DNA of 64,000 nt from Pohlia nutans (GCA_022496805.1 CM040099.1:1676501-1740500), one strand, 5' to 3'; shown: positions 1 to 13,065, counted from the stretch's first letter. Notes: generated by a model not told the origin, from the sequence alone. Translations and numbers: made by a program.

Positions 1-353
1 TTAATTTAATTTATAATGACATATTTGATTGAAAATCCATAACTTTCACAACATATTGTATGTCCAAAAACTACGTAACAACTTTTAAGCACCCCTCCTT
101 GTCAAGAGCTTTCCAACAATGCCAAGAATGATATCAAAACCCCCATACTCTAGTTTTCATAATTTAATTCAATTTATAGCAACAAAACTTGTTTAAAATT
201 CTTAGCTTTTGCACCGTAGGTCCAAATGCAATGAAACAAATTCCATGCACCTCTCTTCCTTAAGAGCTTTCCGACAATACCAACAACACAACCGCCCAAC
301 ACACGATTAGAGAGATCTCAACGTAACAAAACAAAACAATTGAACAAGTTATC

Positions 354-902
354 TTAACCCCTAAAAGCCCGAGGGGTATTGGACAAAACATAGATGTGTT
401 ATAATACGTGCCTTCCATATGTTTGATGAAGTTTGGTTCAATAAACAAAATGTAGGGCATCATCTTTACAAATTATCCGTACGGTCAAACTTCCAAAAAT
501 AACTTTAAATCTTTTTCTAATGAATTTAAAAGCGTTAACCTTTGAAAATTTGTGAAAATTATAATTTTCACTTTTAGAGTTTAAAATTTAGCATGATTGG
601 TTAAAGATTTTTTATCCATTGTAAACTTCAAAAAAGAAAAAGAAACGTTGAAGGGAACATCATTAGTTTCCCCAAATAGCAAATTTTATAACATTTGGAC
701 AATGTTGAGGTGATCAACTTTGAAAAATTCTCCCGGGTGGAGTTTAACTCGGATTGACATAATTCAAATTGGGTTGGAAAGTAGACTTGATGTAGTATTT
801 AAATTTTAAAAAAAAAATTCAAAAAATTATTTTAGTGGTTCGGGAAGCCCGTAAATTCCGGGGAGCGACCAGAAAATGGTCGATTGAGCATTTAGGGGTT
901 AA
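354..902 (-). mobile_element. TTAA-flanked miniature element, subfamily A, copy 1
   Basis: Both ends are TTAA followed inward by CCCCTAAA (left) or its complement TTTAGGGG (right), 549 bp including the TTAAs. No coding capacity. A CCGTACGG palindrome sits at 477-484, 119 bp inside the left end. The same sequence recurs in opposite orientation at 15701-16221 plus 28765-28799, where a LINE interrupts it, and in degraded form near 31246-31791. TTAA target sites with C-rich ends are typical of piggyBac-type transposons; that assignment is inference because no transposase is present. Confidence 0.75.
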
Positions 903-1411
903 CATAGCAGAGTAAAACAATGTAGTGGAGCACCTTTTCAAAAACTGAATCGAAAAAGAATTCTCACTTAAATCAATTTTTTAAATAATGAGAGAATGCC
1001 ATTTGTATTTCATGAATTTTAGGATTAACGTGTCATTGCCACATATACTTAGTTTCAAATTGTAAGTGGCTTTGGTCCCATTGCAAAAGGATGTTGGCTC
1101 CCATTGCTATGAATGTATAGATGCATTTGTACATAACATAAGTTAAATTTTATTCTTTAGAATGTGATTTATAAAACACCCATTTTTTTTTATTAATTAT
1201 AAATAATTATTTAATTGTGTGAAATACTGAAAAAAAGAAAGTCGGGCCAACCTAGAAGGCATTAAGAGAATAGTTAATCTAGGATATTCATTTAAAGTTG
1301 TCAAACCCAGGAATCCGGGCTGAATGTTTTTGACAAGTACGATGCCTGCTCAGAGATGCAATTCGTCAAAAGTCTAGGGATTATTGCACAATTTCTGGAC
1401 GACTTGACTAT
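903..1411. other. AT-rich intergenic DNA
   Basis: Short open frames only, none with coding character. I see no RNA gene or recognisable element in this stretch. Confidence 0.6.
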
Positions 1412-1652
1412 TTAACCCCTAAAAGGCCAAGGATTCATGGTTTAAAATGAGAAATTTAATTAATTAATCATATTGTAAAAGATATAATTTAATTGGGTCC
1501 AAATTTTATATCTTTATGATCAATGAAGAACATTGCATGTATTAGTGAAAAAACAAATAAATTTGAACAAAAATAAATCCTCATAAAACCTACTCAAAAG
1601 TGTTAAAAAAAATGAGAGTCCAATTTGGGCTTTTTAGCTCTTTAGGGGTTAA
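1412..1652. mobile_element. TTAA-flanked miniature element, subfamily B, copy 1
   Basis: 241 bp with TTAA plus CCCCTAAAAGG at the left and TTTAGGGG plus TTAA at the right. The interior matches copies near 15460-15694 (inverted), 45567-45803 and 63389-63620. It is non-coding. Confidence 0.7.
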
Positions 1653-2540
1653 TATATGAACTATATTGGTGTTTACATTAATAACGGAACTCATCACAAT
1701 CTGTTGTCTACTCAATGAGCAATGTTGCATTTCACTAGGGGTGTCAAATCTTGCATGTATGATACATTCAATGCACATAGTCCAACGCATGACACAATTT
1801 GCAGGAGTATTATGAGAGTGAATCTCATAAGTAAGTCGTTCAAAGCAGATTTTGAAACATGAAAGGAGGGCATGGTTTTAGCAACCCAATCTCCTTTGTA
1901 GAAAGTCGATAAGGTAGTAACACCTTAAACCGACAGAATAAGGGAATTGGTAACGAGGGAGTGCAAAAAGCATGAAGTGAAACCATGAATGTGTTAGCAA
2001 ATTGGAGACGAAGTGTTGGGTCTTGGAATCAAATTTTTTGGACACGTGAGCAATTTTACACGAATTTTTGAAGTGAAGGTGTTGTAGACACCCAATCAAA
2101 ATTGTAGACTTATCCAAAAGAAACAGAAGGAACACATGGACAAAACTTGTCAATGCTTTCATCTCATTGGTTCCATCTCATTGGTTCTAGTGCAGTTTTA
2201 GTGAAGTTGTGGTTCATTTTAGGTACACTTCCAATCACTTTGAGGTGAAATTATAGGAGGCAGGAATGGGTACTTGGCAGTTTAAGGTGTTACTACCTTA
2301 CTCATAAAACGAACCCAATCATTCGGAGGCAATTCACTTCAACTCAAATAAGTTCAGAAATTGAATTTATTAAGTAAAGTCACATGTACAACTTAGTTTG
2401 AGCAACAAGACAAATTTCTAAGCTTAGGTTTCAAAAACCTAAACTAAATAAAAAAATAAGAAAAGAAAGAAAGAAAAAAGAAGTATGTAAATCTCCAATT
2501 GATACTAAAATTACGAAATTACGAACTTTACATAAATTTT
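1653..2540. other. AT-rich intergenic DNA upstream of the MOCOS-like gene
   Basis: Nothing recognisable. A purine-rich run occurs near 2445-2480. Composition changes abruptly to GC-richer sequence at about 2553. Confidence 0.5.
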
Positions 2541-2552
2541 TGTGACTAAAAA

Positions 2553-4178
2553 TTATGGCCTCGCAGTTATACCGCGTCGTTTACCGTGGCCGGAACGAAG
2601 CCCCGCTACCGTTCCGGAGGGCCGGCATGGGCCCCTCGCGCTTGTCTGTTGTTGTTTTGTTGTTGCCAGCGAGCTCGTTGCTTTTCACGAGAGTTGGTAG
2701 CAAAGACGGAGCCACTCTCACCTTGACCTTCCGCCTCTCCACTTTTCTGCACACAGGCTGTCAAAATTCCCGCACAGACACTCGCGGCAGATCAGGATTG
2801 ACTTGTTTTTTCTCTGTCTCAGTCATCACTCAGAGAGCGGGGCCCTCAGCGTTGCGGAAATTTATCCACTCAGTTCCGTTTTTTTGCTTTGATCGCATGT
2901 GCTGGCTGACTTCCGAAACAGAGGCCAAGTTTTTCTGCTGTTTCCAAGCTCACTCGCAGTTGTGCTCAATCGTTCCCTCGTTTCTTACGTCGGATGCAAG
3001 AACGAAGCCGAAAGCCGCGCTCACAATCCCTGGAACTTAGAGCTCGTCGCGCCGCCCTATCATTCAAAAGCTCCTTCAGCCATTACACTACGTGTCTACA
3101 GTAGTCTGTCGTCCGTGCGAGCTACTGAAATGTGTATTCCGAACGGGAGGATCGACAGTCACCTCCCATTTGATGCGGCAGGTTTTATTATGAAGGCTGG
3201 CAGTACAACTAAAAAGATAAATTACGCTGTGGTTTTCAACAGAAAGCATTGACCGTGCTGACTCAGTGACAGTGTTTTTTCGCTATTAAAAAATAAATGC
3301 GTAGTTTATCAGTTTTATTATGAGCTCATGCACTTTCGCCTTTGCTTGATTGACTCTCCTGCTTTCTAAGATAGCAATTATAGTCCACCGATGTCAGTCG
3401 TCGGTCTTCATTTAGGGCGCTCGACTATTGAAGACGTGCACTGAGATTCGCAGCTTGTCCTCTTGTCTTTGTGCTCTTTCATTTGTTTTTCCCTCGTTTT
3501 TTTTCCTTAGAGAGTTGTAAGTTGCTTATGAAGTTTTGGGTCACAGAGTTTTTCTCTGTTTTTTTTCATGCCATTTATCGAACTCCCTCGCACTTCTGTC
3601 GTTAGTCTCTTTCTTACTCTCTTCTCGTGGTCCTCATGAGTCGGTACTGTAGTGGAGTGCAACCAGTTTCGTCGTCGTCGTCGTCTCTTTAGCATTATTG
3701 TCAGAATGATCCTTTCTCGAAACTAAAAAAAGTTTCCCGTTCTAAATTTAGACGTTGGTTGTCTTGTCTCCTTCACCGACAGAAAGAGTCAGAATGTACC
3801 GCCTGGCTCCCCTGCGGACTAAGGGAGGAGTATTGTGAGAGTCAAGTTTCGCTCTGTTTTTGTGTTTTTTCCTTGACCTTTAGCTTTTTGCGTTCGTGTT
3901 GGTTGGTGTCAAGGTTTGGTCGAAGGTGAGCGGGTCAAGCGATCGACGCATTGCGGCGAGCTAGCTTTTGGTGACTCTTGGTTATGATTCTATGCCAAAG
4001 TCCAAGTCGTTCCGTTGTACACCCAGGTTGTTGTTTCCGAGGGTGTTTTTCAGTGAAGTTTTTAGTCGTCGGTCCAGGGGCGAGCGGCATGCAAGGTGAA
4101 GAAGAGCGGTGGCAGAGCTCGGCGAGAGCTTGTTCCTTCCTTCAACGATGAAAGGAAGAATAAGAGAAGTTCTACTGG
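2553..4178 (+). promoter_or_regulatory. GC-richer promoter and 5' leader region of the MOCOS-like gene
   Basis: About 1.6 kb of higher GC than either side lies directly upstream of the first coding exon. It contains a (TCG)n run near 3668-3685 and pyrimidine-rich tracts near 3480-3570. The reading frame of the gene is closed by a TAA at 4161-4163, so translation most likely begins at the ATG at 4179. Open frames at 2555-3040 and 2899-3252 show no recognisable domain and are probably an effect of base composition. No clear TATA box was identified, and the transcription start cannot be placed. An upstream non-coding exon is possible. Confidence 0.45.
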
Positions 4179-7100
4179 ATGCGTGAGTTCGCCAATTGCG
4201 ACCCCGGCGCATCTTGTCTAATGTTTTTCAAGATTTGCCGAAGCTCGACGGCGGATGAAGATGCGCACGGCAGGAGGAGTGTTGATAGGAGAGCCGTGCC
4301 AAGCTTACGAAATGCTTTTCAAAACCCCGGCATGCGCAAGCAGCAGCAGGACCCTAGCAGGGTCAGGGGCAAAGCGAATAGGCCTCCAAATGGGGCCTCA
4401 GTAGCACCACCGGGCCGAAACAAGAGTGGGGGGACAGCAGCAATCCACAGCGGAAGAACGGGTGCACGTCGAGAGTTTGCCAAGGTGACTACACAGGGGC
4501 TCGGAACCGAAGAGTTTTACAGCAATCCGGAGAACCTGCCTTCGCTTGAGGCTGCCTATCAAAGCTTCAAGCAGGTTTACCCTAGGTTTAAGGAAACTGT
4601 TGCAGTGGATGTGATTCGGGAGCGTGAATATGAACACTTGGGAGAGGGAGATCATGTGTGCTTCGATTACAGCGGATTTGGCCTCTTCTCACATCGGCAA
4701 CAGGTGTGTCTTCTATTGCATTTTTCTGTTCACGTTTGAATTTTTCATATTTTGAAGGAAAGTTAATTTTTTTTCTTTTTAGTTTAATAATTCGACCAGC
4801 GCAACGACAGTGTCGGTAGCTCTGCCTGGAGTGAGCCTGACTATTATGAAACATTAGCAGCACGAGTGTCTCCATAGCATTCTAGAGTAGTACCGTATAC
4901 AACTTGCACCCTTTCCAGTACAGCACAATAAGAATTTGGTGCACGTAAATATCGAAGAACTAGCCCACCTTTGAAGCAAATTGAAAACATGAGCTCAAGA
5001 TTGTGTATGAAAAGAATCCGGTTTTCTTTTCTTGGCTCACTGTCCAAAGGTGTTGAGGCAGCTCCTCAAGAATGTTATGCCCTTTCTGAAATTCTGGAAT
5101 TTACCTGTATTGGGCAAACGAGTTGCTCTTGGATGTTTACGAACTTCATGTTCTTTTGATCAAGTGGTAAGTGTGACTGTTTTCAAAATGGCTGAATCTC
5201 GTGTTCTTTGGATTTCAGGTGTTTCAAAGGGAGAGTTCATCATTTAACCTGGCTTACATTTCGGCCAATCTCCCGACTCATGCTCTCTATGGAACAGCAG
5301 AAGAAGGCACAGTGGAAGCTTATATCAGAAGACGGATTATGAATTACATGAATTTGAGTGATTCGGATTATAGCATGGTATTTACAGCTAGTCGAGGAAC
5401 AGCATACAAGCTGCTTGCTGAGTCCTACCCCTTCAATGTGAATAACAGATTGTTGACAGTGTATGATTATGAGAGCGATGCCGTCAGCTGGATGGCTGGG
5501 ACCGCGAAGGAGAAGGGAGCGAAGATCATGAATGCATCCTTCAAGTGGTCCAACTTGAAGATCTCTGCTCCTGATTTGAAATATAAGCTACAAGATAAGA
5601 AAAAGAAGAAGGACCAGACTGCCAAGGGATTATTCGTTTTCCCCGTTCAGTCGAGAGTCACGGGGGCCAAGTACTCGTATCAATGGATGTCGCAAGCACA
5701 GGCCAACAAATGGCATGTTCTGTTGGATGCATCTGCTCTAGCTCCCAAGGATATGGATTCCCTTGCTCTCTCTCTCTTCCGGCCCGAATTTATAGTCACT
5801 TCATTCTACAAGGTATGTTTTATGAGATAGAAGCGTAATCACGAATCCTTAATGTACCGTTCCATGTCCTTTTTGGACTTCCGTTCCATCTCTTCCACTG
5901 CAGTTGCTCCTCTTCAATACCTAGTGGGTGTGAAACGCATGTCTGGTAGTATTATTCTGTGCTAATGAGAGAAGGGCTTGGCATTAATTCTTCATGTTGG
6001 ATTTTTATTTTTTTATTTTTTGCTTTAAAGCATTGATAGGCACTGTGCTGAACGCTTCAAGGTATGCGGCTGTTTAATGGTGCACACAATGTGGGTCCTT
6101 GTGTTATTTTTGAGGTTACCGCTTTTTGACCTTTGAACAATCGTCCTGACTTATTTCAGGTTTTTGGGGCCGATCCGACAGGCTTTGGGTGTTTATTTAT
6201 AAAGAACTCTATCATCCAATGTCTACATAACTCAGATCGTGCACGGGGTGTGGGAATGGTTCGAATAATTCCATCGGGAGTTCCGAATGCATCACTGCCC
6301 AGAGATGAGGGGCAGCGTGGAGATCAAGAGCGTTTGCCAGATATACATGAGACAGAGACGGAGGAATATTTGGATGCAGCAGATTATGTTGATCCTGTGA
6401 GTGCTTTTTCTGGTCCAATGGCACCCTTTTATGTGGACAGCGTGAGGGGGATGGCCGTGATCGATAGAATTACTGCCTCCGGTAGAGAAATGAACATTGC
6501 AGGATTCGATGATAGTTCGGGACGAACTTCTCTTCCTTCTGAGAATGAAGAAGACTGGGACGACCGATTGCACGGAGAAAGCCATAGTGGAATAAGGACG
6601 CATGGTGGACACAGAAATGAGGAGGATTCCATTTCTCAAGATCATGGAGACTTCTCAGGAAGAGGTACTTTCATTTTGACTGTCATTCTTAGGTACTTCT
6701 GGTGACGTACTTTACTAAGGTCCAGTTAGATTGCACAAGCCGCTTAAAATTTGAATCAACATCGTGTGCAATTAGGGGAGATAACAAGCCTAACATAATT
6801 CATTGCATTTGTGACACCTTGTGATGCATTTGACGTAACAAGTGTCCAATTCACCTCAAAGCGGTCTCTTAAAATCTTGTTATCTCAAGTGTACGTTTTT
6901 AGCATGCCACACAAGAGCCATGTAAGTGTCACCTCTTCACGCTCATTTTTTCAATTGGACTACCGGACAGTTGACATTGAACAATCGAGGCAAAGCAAAT
7001 AAATATTAATTTTTTCACCAATCGGTGTAGGACTTCTTTTTGTCTCGAGCTTGTTGCTTCGACCTTTTTTGCGTCGACCTGTGCAATCTAAAGTGGCCCT

Positions 7101-10100
7101 AACTAGGTATAAAAACCTACGCAGTTTGAAGTAACCTGAAGTAAGGCTTAAAATCGTAAGAATCTTCCTTTTGCCACTTTTTCTAATGTTTTTTCTTGTT
7201 TTCGGGTTGGATGGAGAGATAATAATTGTGGGATGGGAACGCAGAATCTGGAAGTGGTGAGATCGAGGAAGAACAAATCTTTCCATTGACCCGAAGAGGG
7301 CAGAAGTCGGGAGTACAGTTCACAACTCTTGCTCAAGAAAGTGACGCGCGATCCCCACGCGATGAGGAGGAGTTCTCTTTCAATGTAGGAAGAGATTTAG
7401 ATACAGAAATCTTGGAAGAAGACGATGAAAGGATTTTGGGAACGCATGATGAAGCTTTGTCTGCCAGAGGAGACAAGAACCACTTTCTGAGTAGGATACA
7501 GGAAGAGGAAATCGATGAGTATGAGGATATCTCTCCACCACATCAAGCTTTGTCTTCTAGAGGAGACTCACCAGAAGCCCCTGGCAACGGCACTGGTAGG
7601 AGCTCTTTCTCTTACCGTCTCTCTTTCATGAAGTTGGTGTCTTTTTAGTCGTGGCTCGTCTAATGGGATCCATTTTGTCGCCTTTGAATGGGTGCCTTGC
7701 GTTCATGCAACTTGCATCTTATACAAAATCTCTTCGTTAGACGAGGGTAATGTCGGGGGACACCTGTAGTACTGCGGACCTCCGCTGGGAAGTGTCCCTG
7801 TTAGGGATCATGGGGGCGCCTGTGTATTCTGCAGGGAAGGTTCCCGTTACTACAATATTACCTATTGTTGGTGTCGTTGGATCACAGCGATATTAGCACA
7901 TCTATGGAGTTAAATGCTCTTAACAATTTGGTGCAGTTTCGATAGAGGTCATTGTTGTTTGACATTCTTTCTATGCTTACGAGATGCTAGAGTGAACTTA
8001 AGAAGTCATCACTCGGAGTATCGGACTGGTTTTTAGGCCCACGCATTATGTGGCCAGATATTTGCCTTACTGCTGATGTGACCAAACACTGATGGTAATA
8101 ATCGACCGTCTTAAACACTGCAGGTGGCAATGGGTCGCATGCAATTGGCAGCCCACTTTTTCACAATGCGTCCACTGATGCGTTGGAGGACAGAGTAGTG
8201 CACGACTCACAAGTGGATCAGAATCAGGAGGCGGATTTACATGAGAATAAAGGGGAAGTGGTGAACGTAGTTGGAGCAAGGTCAGAAGCCGACATGCTAG
8301 AGTCGAACATAATGTTCAGGGATGATCGTGATTTCGCTTTAAGAGAGGGAAGGGATGTAGATAGCTTTTTTGAGGAAGAGCAAATAATATCTGCTGAGAT
8401 TGAAGATTCCAATGGAGGGCATTTTTTGGGTTCTAGTGGCGCAAATGGGCGGCGTTTACAATCATGGAGCCCGGGAGAGGTAGGTTTTTCTGAAGCAGCT
8501 TACGGTCGTAGTCACTTTCCACTTTCCTAAGAACCATGCATTTGCGATGCCGTTCAGTTTTAAGTTGCAATTCAATTCAATTTGGTTAGCACCAATTTTG
8601 CAGGATGTTTGCACATTACTATATTCGTGTGATAACTGAGGAATTTCCTGATTCAAACATCTGTTGGGAGTTATTGCAGGGTACTGACGAGTGGGAAGCT
8701 CAATACGTTATGTCGGAAGGGGAGGGATCCCCCATGTATCTCGACGATGAAGGCCCTGTAGTCTGCCACGGATTAGATCATGCTGATTCACAGGGTCTCA
8801 ACAGAACCAATTTGAGGCTGAGGTAAGGAGATCTCAGAGTTCACTCTGAAGTTGATTTCTGCTTTCAACTGTACCATTACATTTGTCCAAACTCTCCAGT
8901 TTGTGAATTTCTTCACCTTCATTCTGTCTGAAAATTCCACAAGGTTTTCCATAATTTTTAGCATGCTTGAGGTTTCGGGTTTTTAGGCTGATGTCTCCTT
9001 GTACTACTGTCACATATATATGTTAGGCCAAAGGTACATTTCAGATCCTTGACTGGACATTGGTCACCCCTTCATGGAAGTCTTTACGCAAATCTTACAT
9101 ACGACTTTTCTGACTCAGCACATTATCATTGTTGATTTTTTTGGATATTGAAACAGGTTCTTAATCAATTGGTTAATCCACGCCCTTCTCAAACTACGGC
9201 ACCCAGCACAACTTGACACACAGGGAACGAATCTAGTGCATATTTATGGCCCAGAAGTGCACTTCGACAGAGGCCATGCCATGGCATTCAATTTGTTTGA
9301 CTGGAATGGAGTACCTGTCAGAGCAGAGCTTGTACAGCGCTTGGCCGATCGGAACAACATTTCTTTGGGTCTGGGCACCCTTTGCAACATTGTGTACCCC
9401 GAAGGCTCTACTGACCTTGCCGTAAGTCATTTCATCCCTCTTGCACAATGGCCTGTACCATATCAATAATGCCTATTTCTGAGTAAGAATGCCACAATAA
9501 TTATGCCCTTCCTGAGGTTGCATATCACGGATCTGCTCTTTGAGCCATCACTGAAATTGGTGTGCTATTGAAGTATTATCGTGACATTCCTGAAAACACT
9601 CATAACCGTCTTTTTGGTGTACCTACTGGTGCATTTTCATGCTCTTATAGGAACATCTGATTGACTGAAATCTTCATTAGTGTGGATATTAAGGTTTTTG
9701 GCTAGTAGATTGTATGGGTTGTCTACCACTCGGGTTTCATCTTTAGAGTGGTGGTTAGATTTCAAGCATCAGGGTGTCGCTTTGGGTGGTTGTCACATTT
9801 CAAGTGCTTGTGTGTTGCTATGTCATGGCATTTGACTTTCCACCAAACATCTTTTTCAGTAAAATTAGGCTGTTTTCAGTAAAGGAACTTTTAGACAACA
9901 TTATAAGAGAATCTTTGTCACAATTCACGGATAAGTCTCCCTCTGGTCATACAGAGGCCTGCCATGATGCATGGGGAGGCTACAGTGTGATCAATGTGAC
10001 CATAGAGAGGTCTCCTTACAAACCATGACGAAGATTCTCTTTATGATGCTGTCTAAAAGCTCCTCAATTTTACTATAAACCCTGTTGTCAGTGCGATTTT

Positions 10101-10518
10101 CCAAAATATATAAGGTCCACATCATTGAAAGATTTCGGTGAATCTTTGAAGGGGAAAGCTTTGTTGAGTTCTACAATTAGTATCTCGGCTTGTTCGTCTG
10201 TCCTTTTAGACGTCGTACCGATTGTGTTATTTTAAACCCTGACGATGATGTTGTTGTTGGATGCAGGGCTTATGGTTCAACAAAAGCGCCGAAGGAGGAA
10301 ACAACGATGGCAAAGCAGACCCTCCACGAGCTTCAAACGCCAGCAAACACGACCGCCCCTCGGAAATCCCAGTCGTGACTGCAGCTCTGGGCTTTGTGTC
10401 CACTTTCGAGGATGTGTACAGATTATGGGCTTTTGTGGCCAAATTTTTGGATGCCGATTTTGTTAAACGAGAGGAGTGGCTTTACCATTCACTCAACCAG
10501 GAGATTCATATTCTTTAG
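4179..10518 (+). CDS. PLP-dependent molybdenum cofactor sulfurase-like protein (8 exons)
   Basis: Exons: 4179-4703, 5219-5812, 6160-6664, 7245-7595, 8124-8479, 8680-8822, 9157-9421 and 10267-10518. All introns are GT-AG, phases match, and the joined frame is 2991 nt (996 aa). Exons 1-3 encode the aminotransferase class V-like fold shared with MOCO sulfurase. Visible blocks are YSNPENLPSLEAAY (exon 1), YSMVFTASRGTAYKLLAESYPF, FVFPVQSRVTGAKY and WHVLLDASALAPKDMDS (exon 2). SFYK ends exon 2 and supplies the likely Schiff-base lysine, K373; VFGADPTGFGCLF opens exon 3. Exons 3-5 encode a long acidic, low-complexity linker of about 380 residues with repeated ALS(A/S)RGD. Exons 6-8 carry the conserved C-terminal part (GLDHADSQGL, IYGPEVHFDRG, FNLFDWNG, VVTAALGFVSTFEDVYRLW). 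The layout matches the plant family of Arabidopsis At2g23520, At4g37100 and At5g66950, whose function is not settled. No MOSC domain is present, so it is not an ABA3-type full sulfurase. The start is the first ATG after an in-frame TAA; M at 4221 is an alternative. Confidence 0.9.
9884..10065 (+). ncRNA. Long imperfect hairpin in intron 7 (MIRNA-like candidate)
   Basis: The segment around 9886-9950 and the reverse complement of about 9995-10062 match over about 60 nt with scattered mismatches, for example TTTTAGACAACAT against TTTTAGACAGCAT and AGAGAATCTT in both. A loop of about 45 nt separates them. It lies inside intron 7 and would be transcribed with the host gene. Stem length and mismatch pattern resemble a plant microRNA precursor, but a young foldback element is equally possible. 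I do not recognise a known miRNA in it. Confidence 0.4.
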
Positions 10519-11178
10519 GAGTAGTGCTTAGACACACAACAGTATGACGACGAGGCTCTCAGTTTCATGATGCTTTTTCTCATTACCACTCTGTTTGGTT
10601 GATCTCTATTTGATCTGATGAGTGATGAGTTTTGATGCAAGTTTTGGCTGTTGGCAGGCTGGTGCTTACAGTAGAGAGAAAAATGTGGCACGTTTCCACC
10701 TAGATGACATTGCTGCACTGTCTCCATAGCAGATTTTTTTTCCCCTCTTCACGCCATTGCAATATCAATAGCAGGAAACCTGTGATTGATGAATGAAGTC
10801 ACTTTTTTTTTCTTTTTTTATCTGTTTTGATTTTTGATATTTTGATTTTGATTTTTTTAATTGAAAAAAATTGTGTTGAAAATAGAGGTCCCATACACTG
10901 TGACATGGCACGTAGAGCATGGATCCATAAGTCCAGCGTGGACTGGCCAGCTCTTACGTTGTAGAAAATCGTCACTCAAGTCATTTGATTCTCATATCAA
11001 CGTTCGTTATGACTTACATGATTAGTTTTAAGTTAATTAGTTACCTAGTTGAACCAACTTGAAGCATGAGTCGATCCCTGGCTTCTCTTTATCTTCACAA
11101 GCTGTGCAGATTGTTGTATGCTTGTGACGTGATCTGAATACAAGTCTCATTGGTTGAGTGAAAGAATTGTGTATGAGA

Positions 11179-11184
11179 ATAAAA
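11179..11184 (+). terminator. Candidate poly(A) signal AATAAA
   Basis: AATAAA lies about 660 nt after the stop of the MOCOS-like gene, just before the next transposon begins. It implies a long 3' UTR; a nearer non-canonical plant signal is possible. Confidence 0.3.
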
Positions 11185-11415
11185 TATTGATATTGTTGTA
11201 TAAGTTGAGCTTGATCTTCTATATTTCTATTGGATTGAAGTCATTGCAATGTCTGTATATACCAGAAGAAAACTGGCAAAATAATGGGCATGGTTTCTTT
11301 GGGCAACATTGATAAATCATGGAGAGTTGTAAAGAGATATCATATTCAATGAAGAATGAAATATTTACATTGGTTGGTGGTATTACCGATAGCTGTATCA
11401 TAATAATCCTATTTG

Positions 11416-11962
11416 TTAACCCTTTAAGGTCCCAATTCAACTCTGTTTTCAAAGATGCACTATAAAATGTTTGATAAAACCCTAAAATGGAGTAGATGTA
11501 CAAAGAAAACTTGTAGATGTCAATGTGAAGATCACATCTGTACGGTTAGATGCATCATATTTTTTATTAAAAGTTTTTATTTAATTTTGAAAGGTTTTCT
11601 TTTGAAATTCAATTAAAAATCCCAAATCAACACAAAAAATTTCAAAAAATTGTGATGAAATTGGAATAACATGCCCTACGAGATGGTATGGTTTCCATTA
11701 TTTGATTCTAACTATTTTGAAAAATCATGTTTGAGGTCTCACTTTTTGAACTAAGAATGAAACTTGACATAAATCGATTGTGCTATTTTTCCAAAAATAA
11801 TAATAACCTATTTTGAAGATCCAAACCGTTCAAAGAATAGTGAACTTGCACAAGAACCAAGATTAATTTTGGTGGATGAAGATTCTCAAATCTCGATGAG
11901 ATCCGAACAGGTTGAATCTGTTCGTCGTCCAATATATGGACGACAGCGCGTTGAAGGGTTAA
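11416..11962 (+). mobile_element. TTAA-flanked miniature element, subfamily C, copy 1
   Basis: 547 bp. TTAA plus CCCTTTAAGG begins it and GAAGGG plus TTAA ends it. A GTACGG motif lies at 11538-11545, 118 bp inside the left end. Inverted copy at 13406-13951; degraded copy at 28796-29354. Non-coding. Confidence 0.7.
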
Positions 11963-12191
11963 GCTGATCTTGGGTTATCTGCATTCTAATATCGAAGTTA
12001 TAACATAGTACAACCTATTAGCATTCATACATAAAGATGAATACAGGGTTGCACCTTCTAACCCCCTCTAAAAAACCCTAGTTTATTGTATTTTGGTTTA
12101 GGGTACTTTTCTTCTGTGCTCTGCTTCATTCCTTCATAGCTCTTTAGTTATATTGTCACTTGAATAGGAGTAGAGAGCATTAATATCGAAC

Positions 12192-12479
12192 ATGAACGAA
12201 AGAGGGAGACAACCAGTGTGGAGTGACGAGAGACTTGATTTTAGAGATAGAAGATGGGAGTGGATAGATCTCAATGACATTGAGGAGTTCGAGAGCTCTG
12301 CTTCAAACTTGTCAGAGAGGGCTTTGGTAACTAGTGATGATGCTTTGTATGACATTGAAGATGAAGATCTATCTGACTATGTAGAACATGAGAATGCGAT
12401 CGGTTTTCTATACTCATCTCTTAATGAGATAGTTGAGCTATACTTTTGGCCTAGGATTTTGGCTTTGCCTAAGTCTTAG
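12192..12479 (+). pseudogene. Open frame of an inverted repeat pair, possibly retroelement-derived
   Basis: A 95-codon open frame rich in Asp and Glu (includes WEWIDLNDIEEFESS). Positions 12240-12415 are matched on the opposite strand at about 14150-14295, where the same frame is broken by stops. The second copy lies directly downstream of a copia integrase fragment on its own strand, so the sequence probably derives from the same retroelement. Function unknown. Confidence 0.35.
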
Positions 12480-12739
12480 ATGTTTACACAACAATCTCAC
12501 TTGGTGTCTATACAAAAAATAACGCTTTTGAGAGCTGTATGCAAAGTTTGAAAGTCCTGTGTAGAACATACGATAAACTAGGTCTATCTTATCTTATCTT
12601 GAATCCTACATCCTGGACCAAAAAAATTTACAGAAATTCTAGTTCTGATTTTTCAAATGAATTGGGTCTCTATGATTCTAGAGGTTGGTAAAAGTAGTTG
12701 ATTAGGTTTGGTTTGAGTTTCATTTACCTCTGTAGTTGT

Positions 12740-12995
12740 CATCTTGTTCGACTATGCTATAGAGTTGAGGAGCTTTCGACAGTTGTCAAATTTGATGTAC
12801 TCTAGAATTTTTGTAAGTATGTCAGTTGGTTGACAATCAGTTGGTTTATATAAATCTTGTGTTTTCTCTTTTCCACCGAGTCTTTAACAAAACTGAGGTA
12901 TATCTCAAAATGCTTTGTTTTTGAATGGTACATTGAATTGTTTTATATTGTGATTGTGTTTTGATTGTCACAATATAACGTGACAGGATCTTGTT
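12740..12995 (-). pseudogene. Ty1/copia RNase H fragment, degraded
   Basis: On the minus strand the translation reads LYCDNQNTITI, a stop, then NNSMYHSKTKHFEIYLSFV. This follows the copia RNase H pattern of a YCDNQSA-like motif followed by a HxRTKHIDI-like motif. Further stops follow and the reverse transcriptase is missing, so this is a relic. Confidence 0.65.
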
Positions 12996-13065
12996 TCAGA
13001 AAACCTAAGTTTGAGTTGAAGTTCTAGATCCAGACTACTTTCTTCTTCTTCTTCTTCGTTGTTTT

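Noticed and set aside
2555..3252. Overlapping open frames of 161 and 117 codons upstream of the MOCOS-like gene
   Set aside because: No recognisable domain or codon pattern; they sit in a GC-rich leader where long frames arise by chance.
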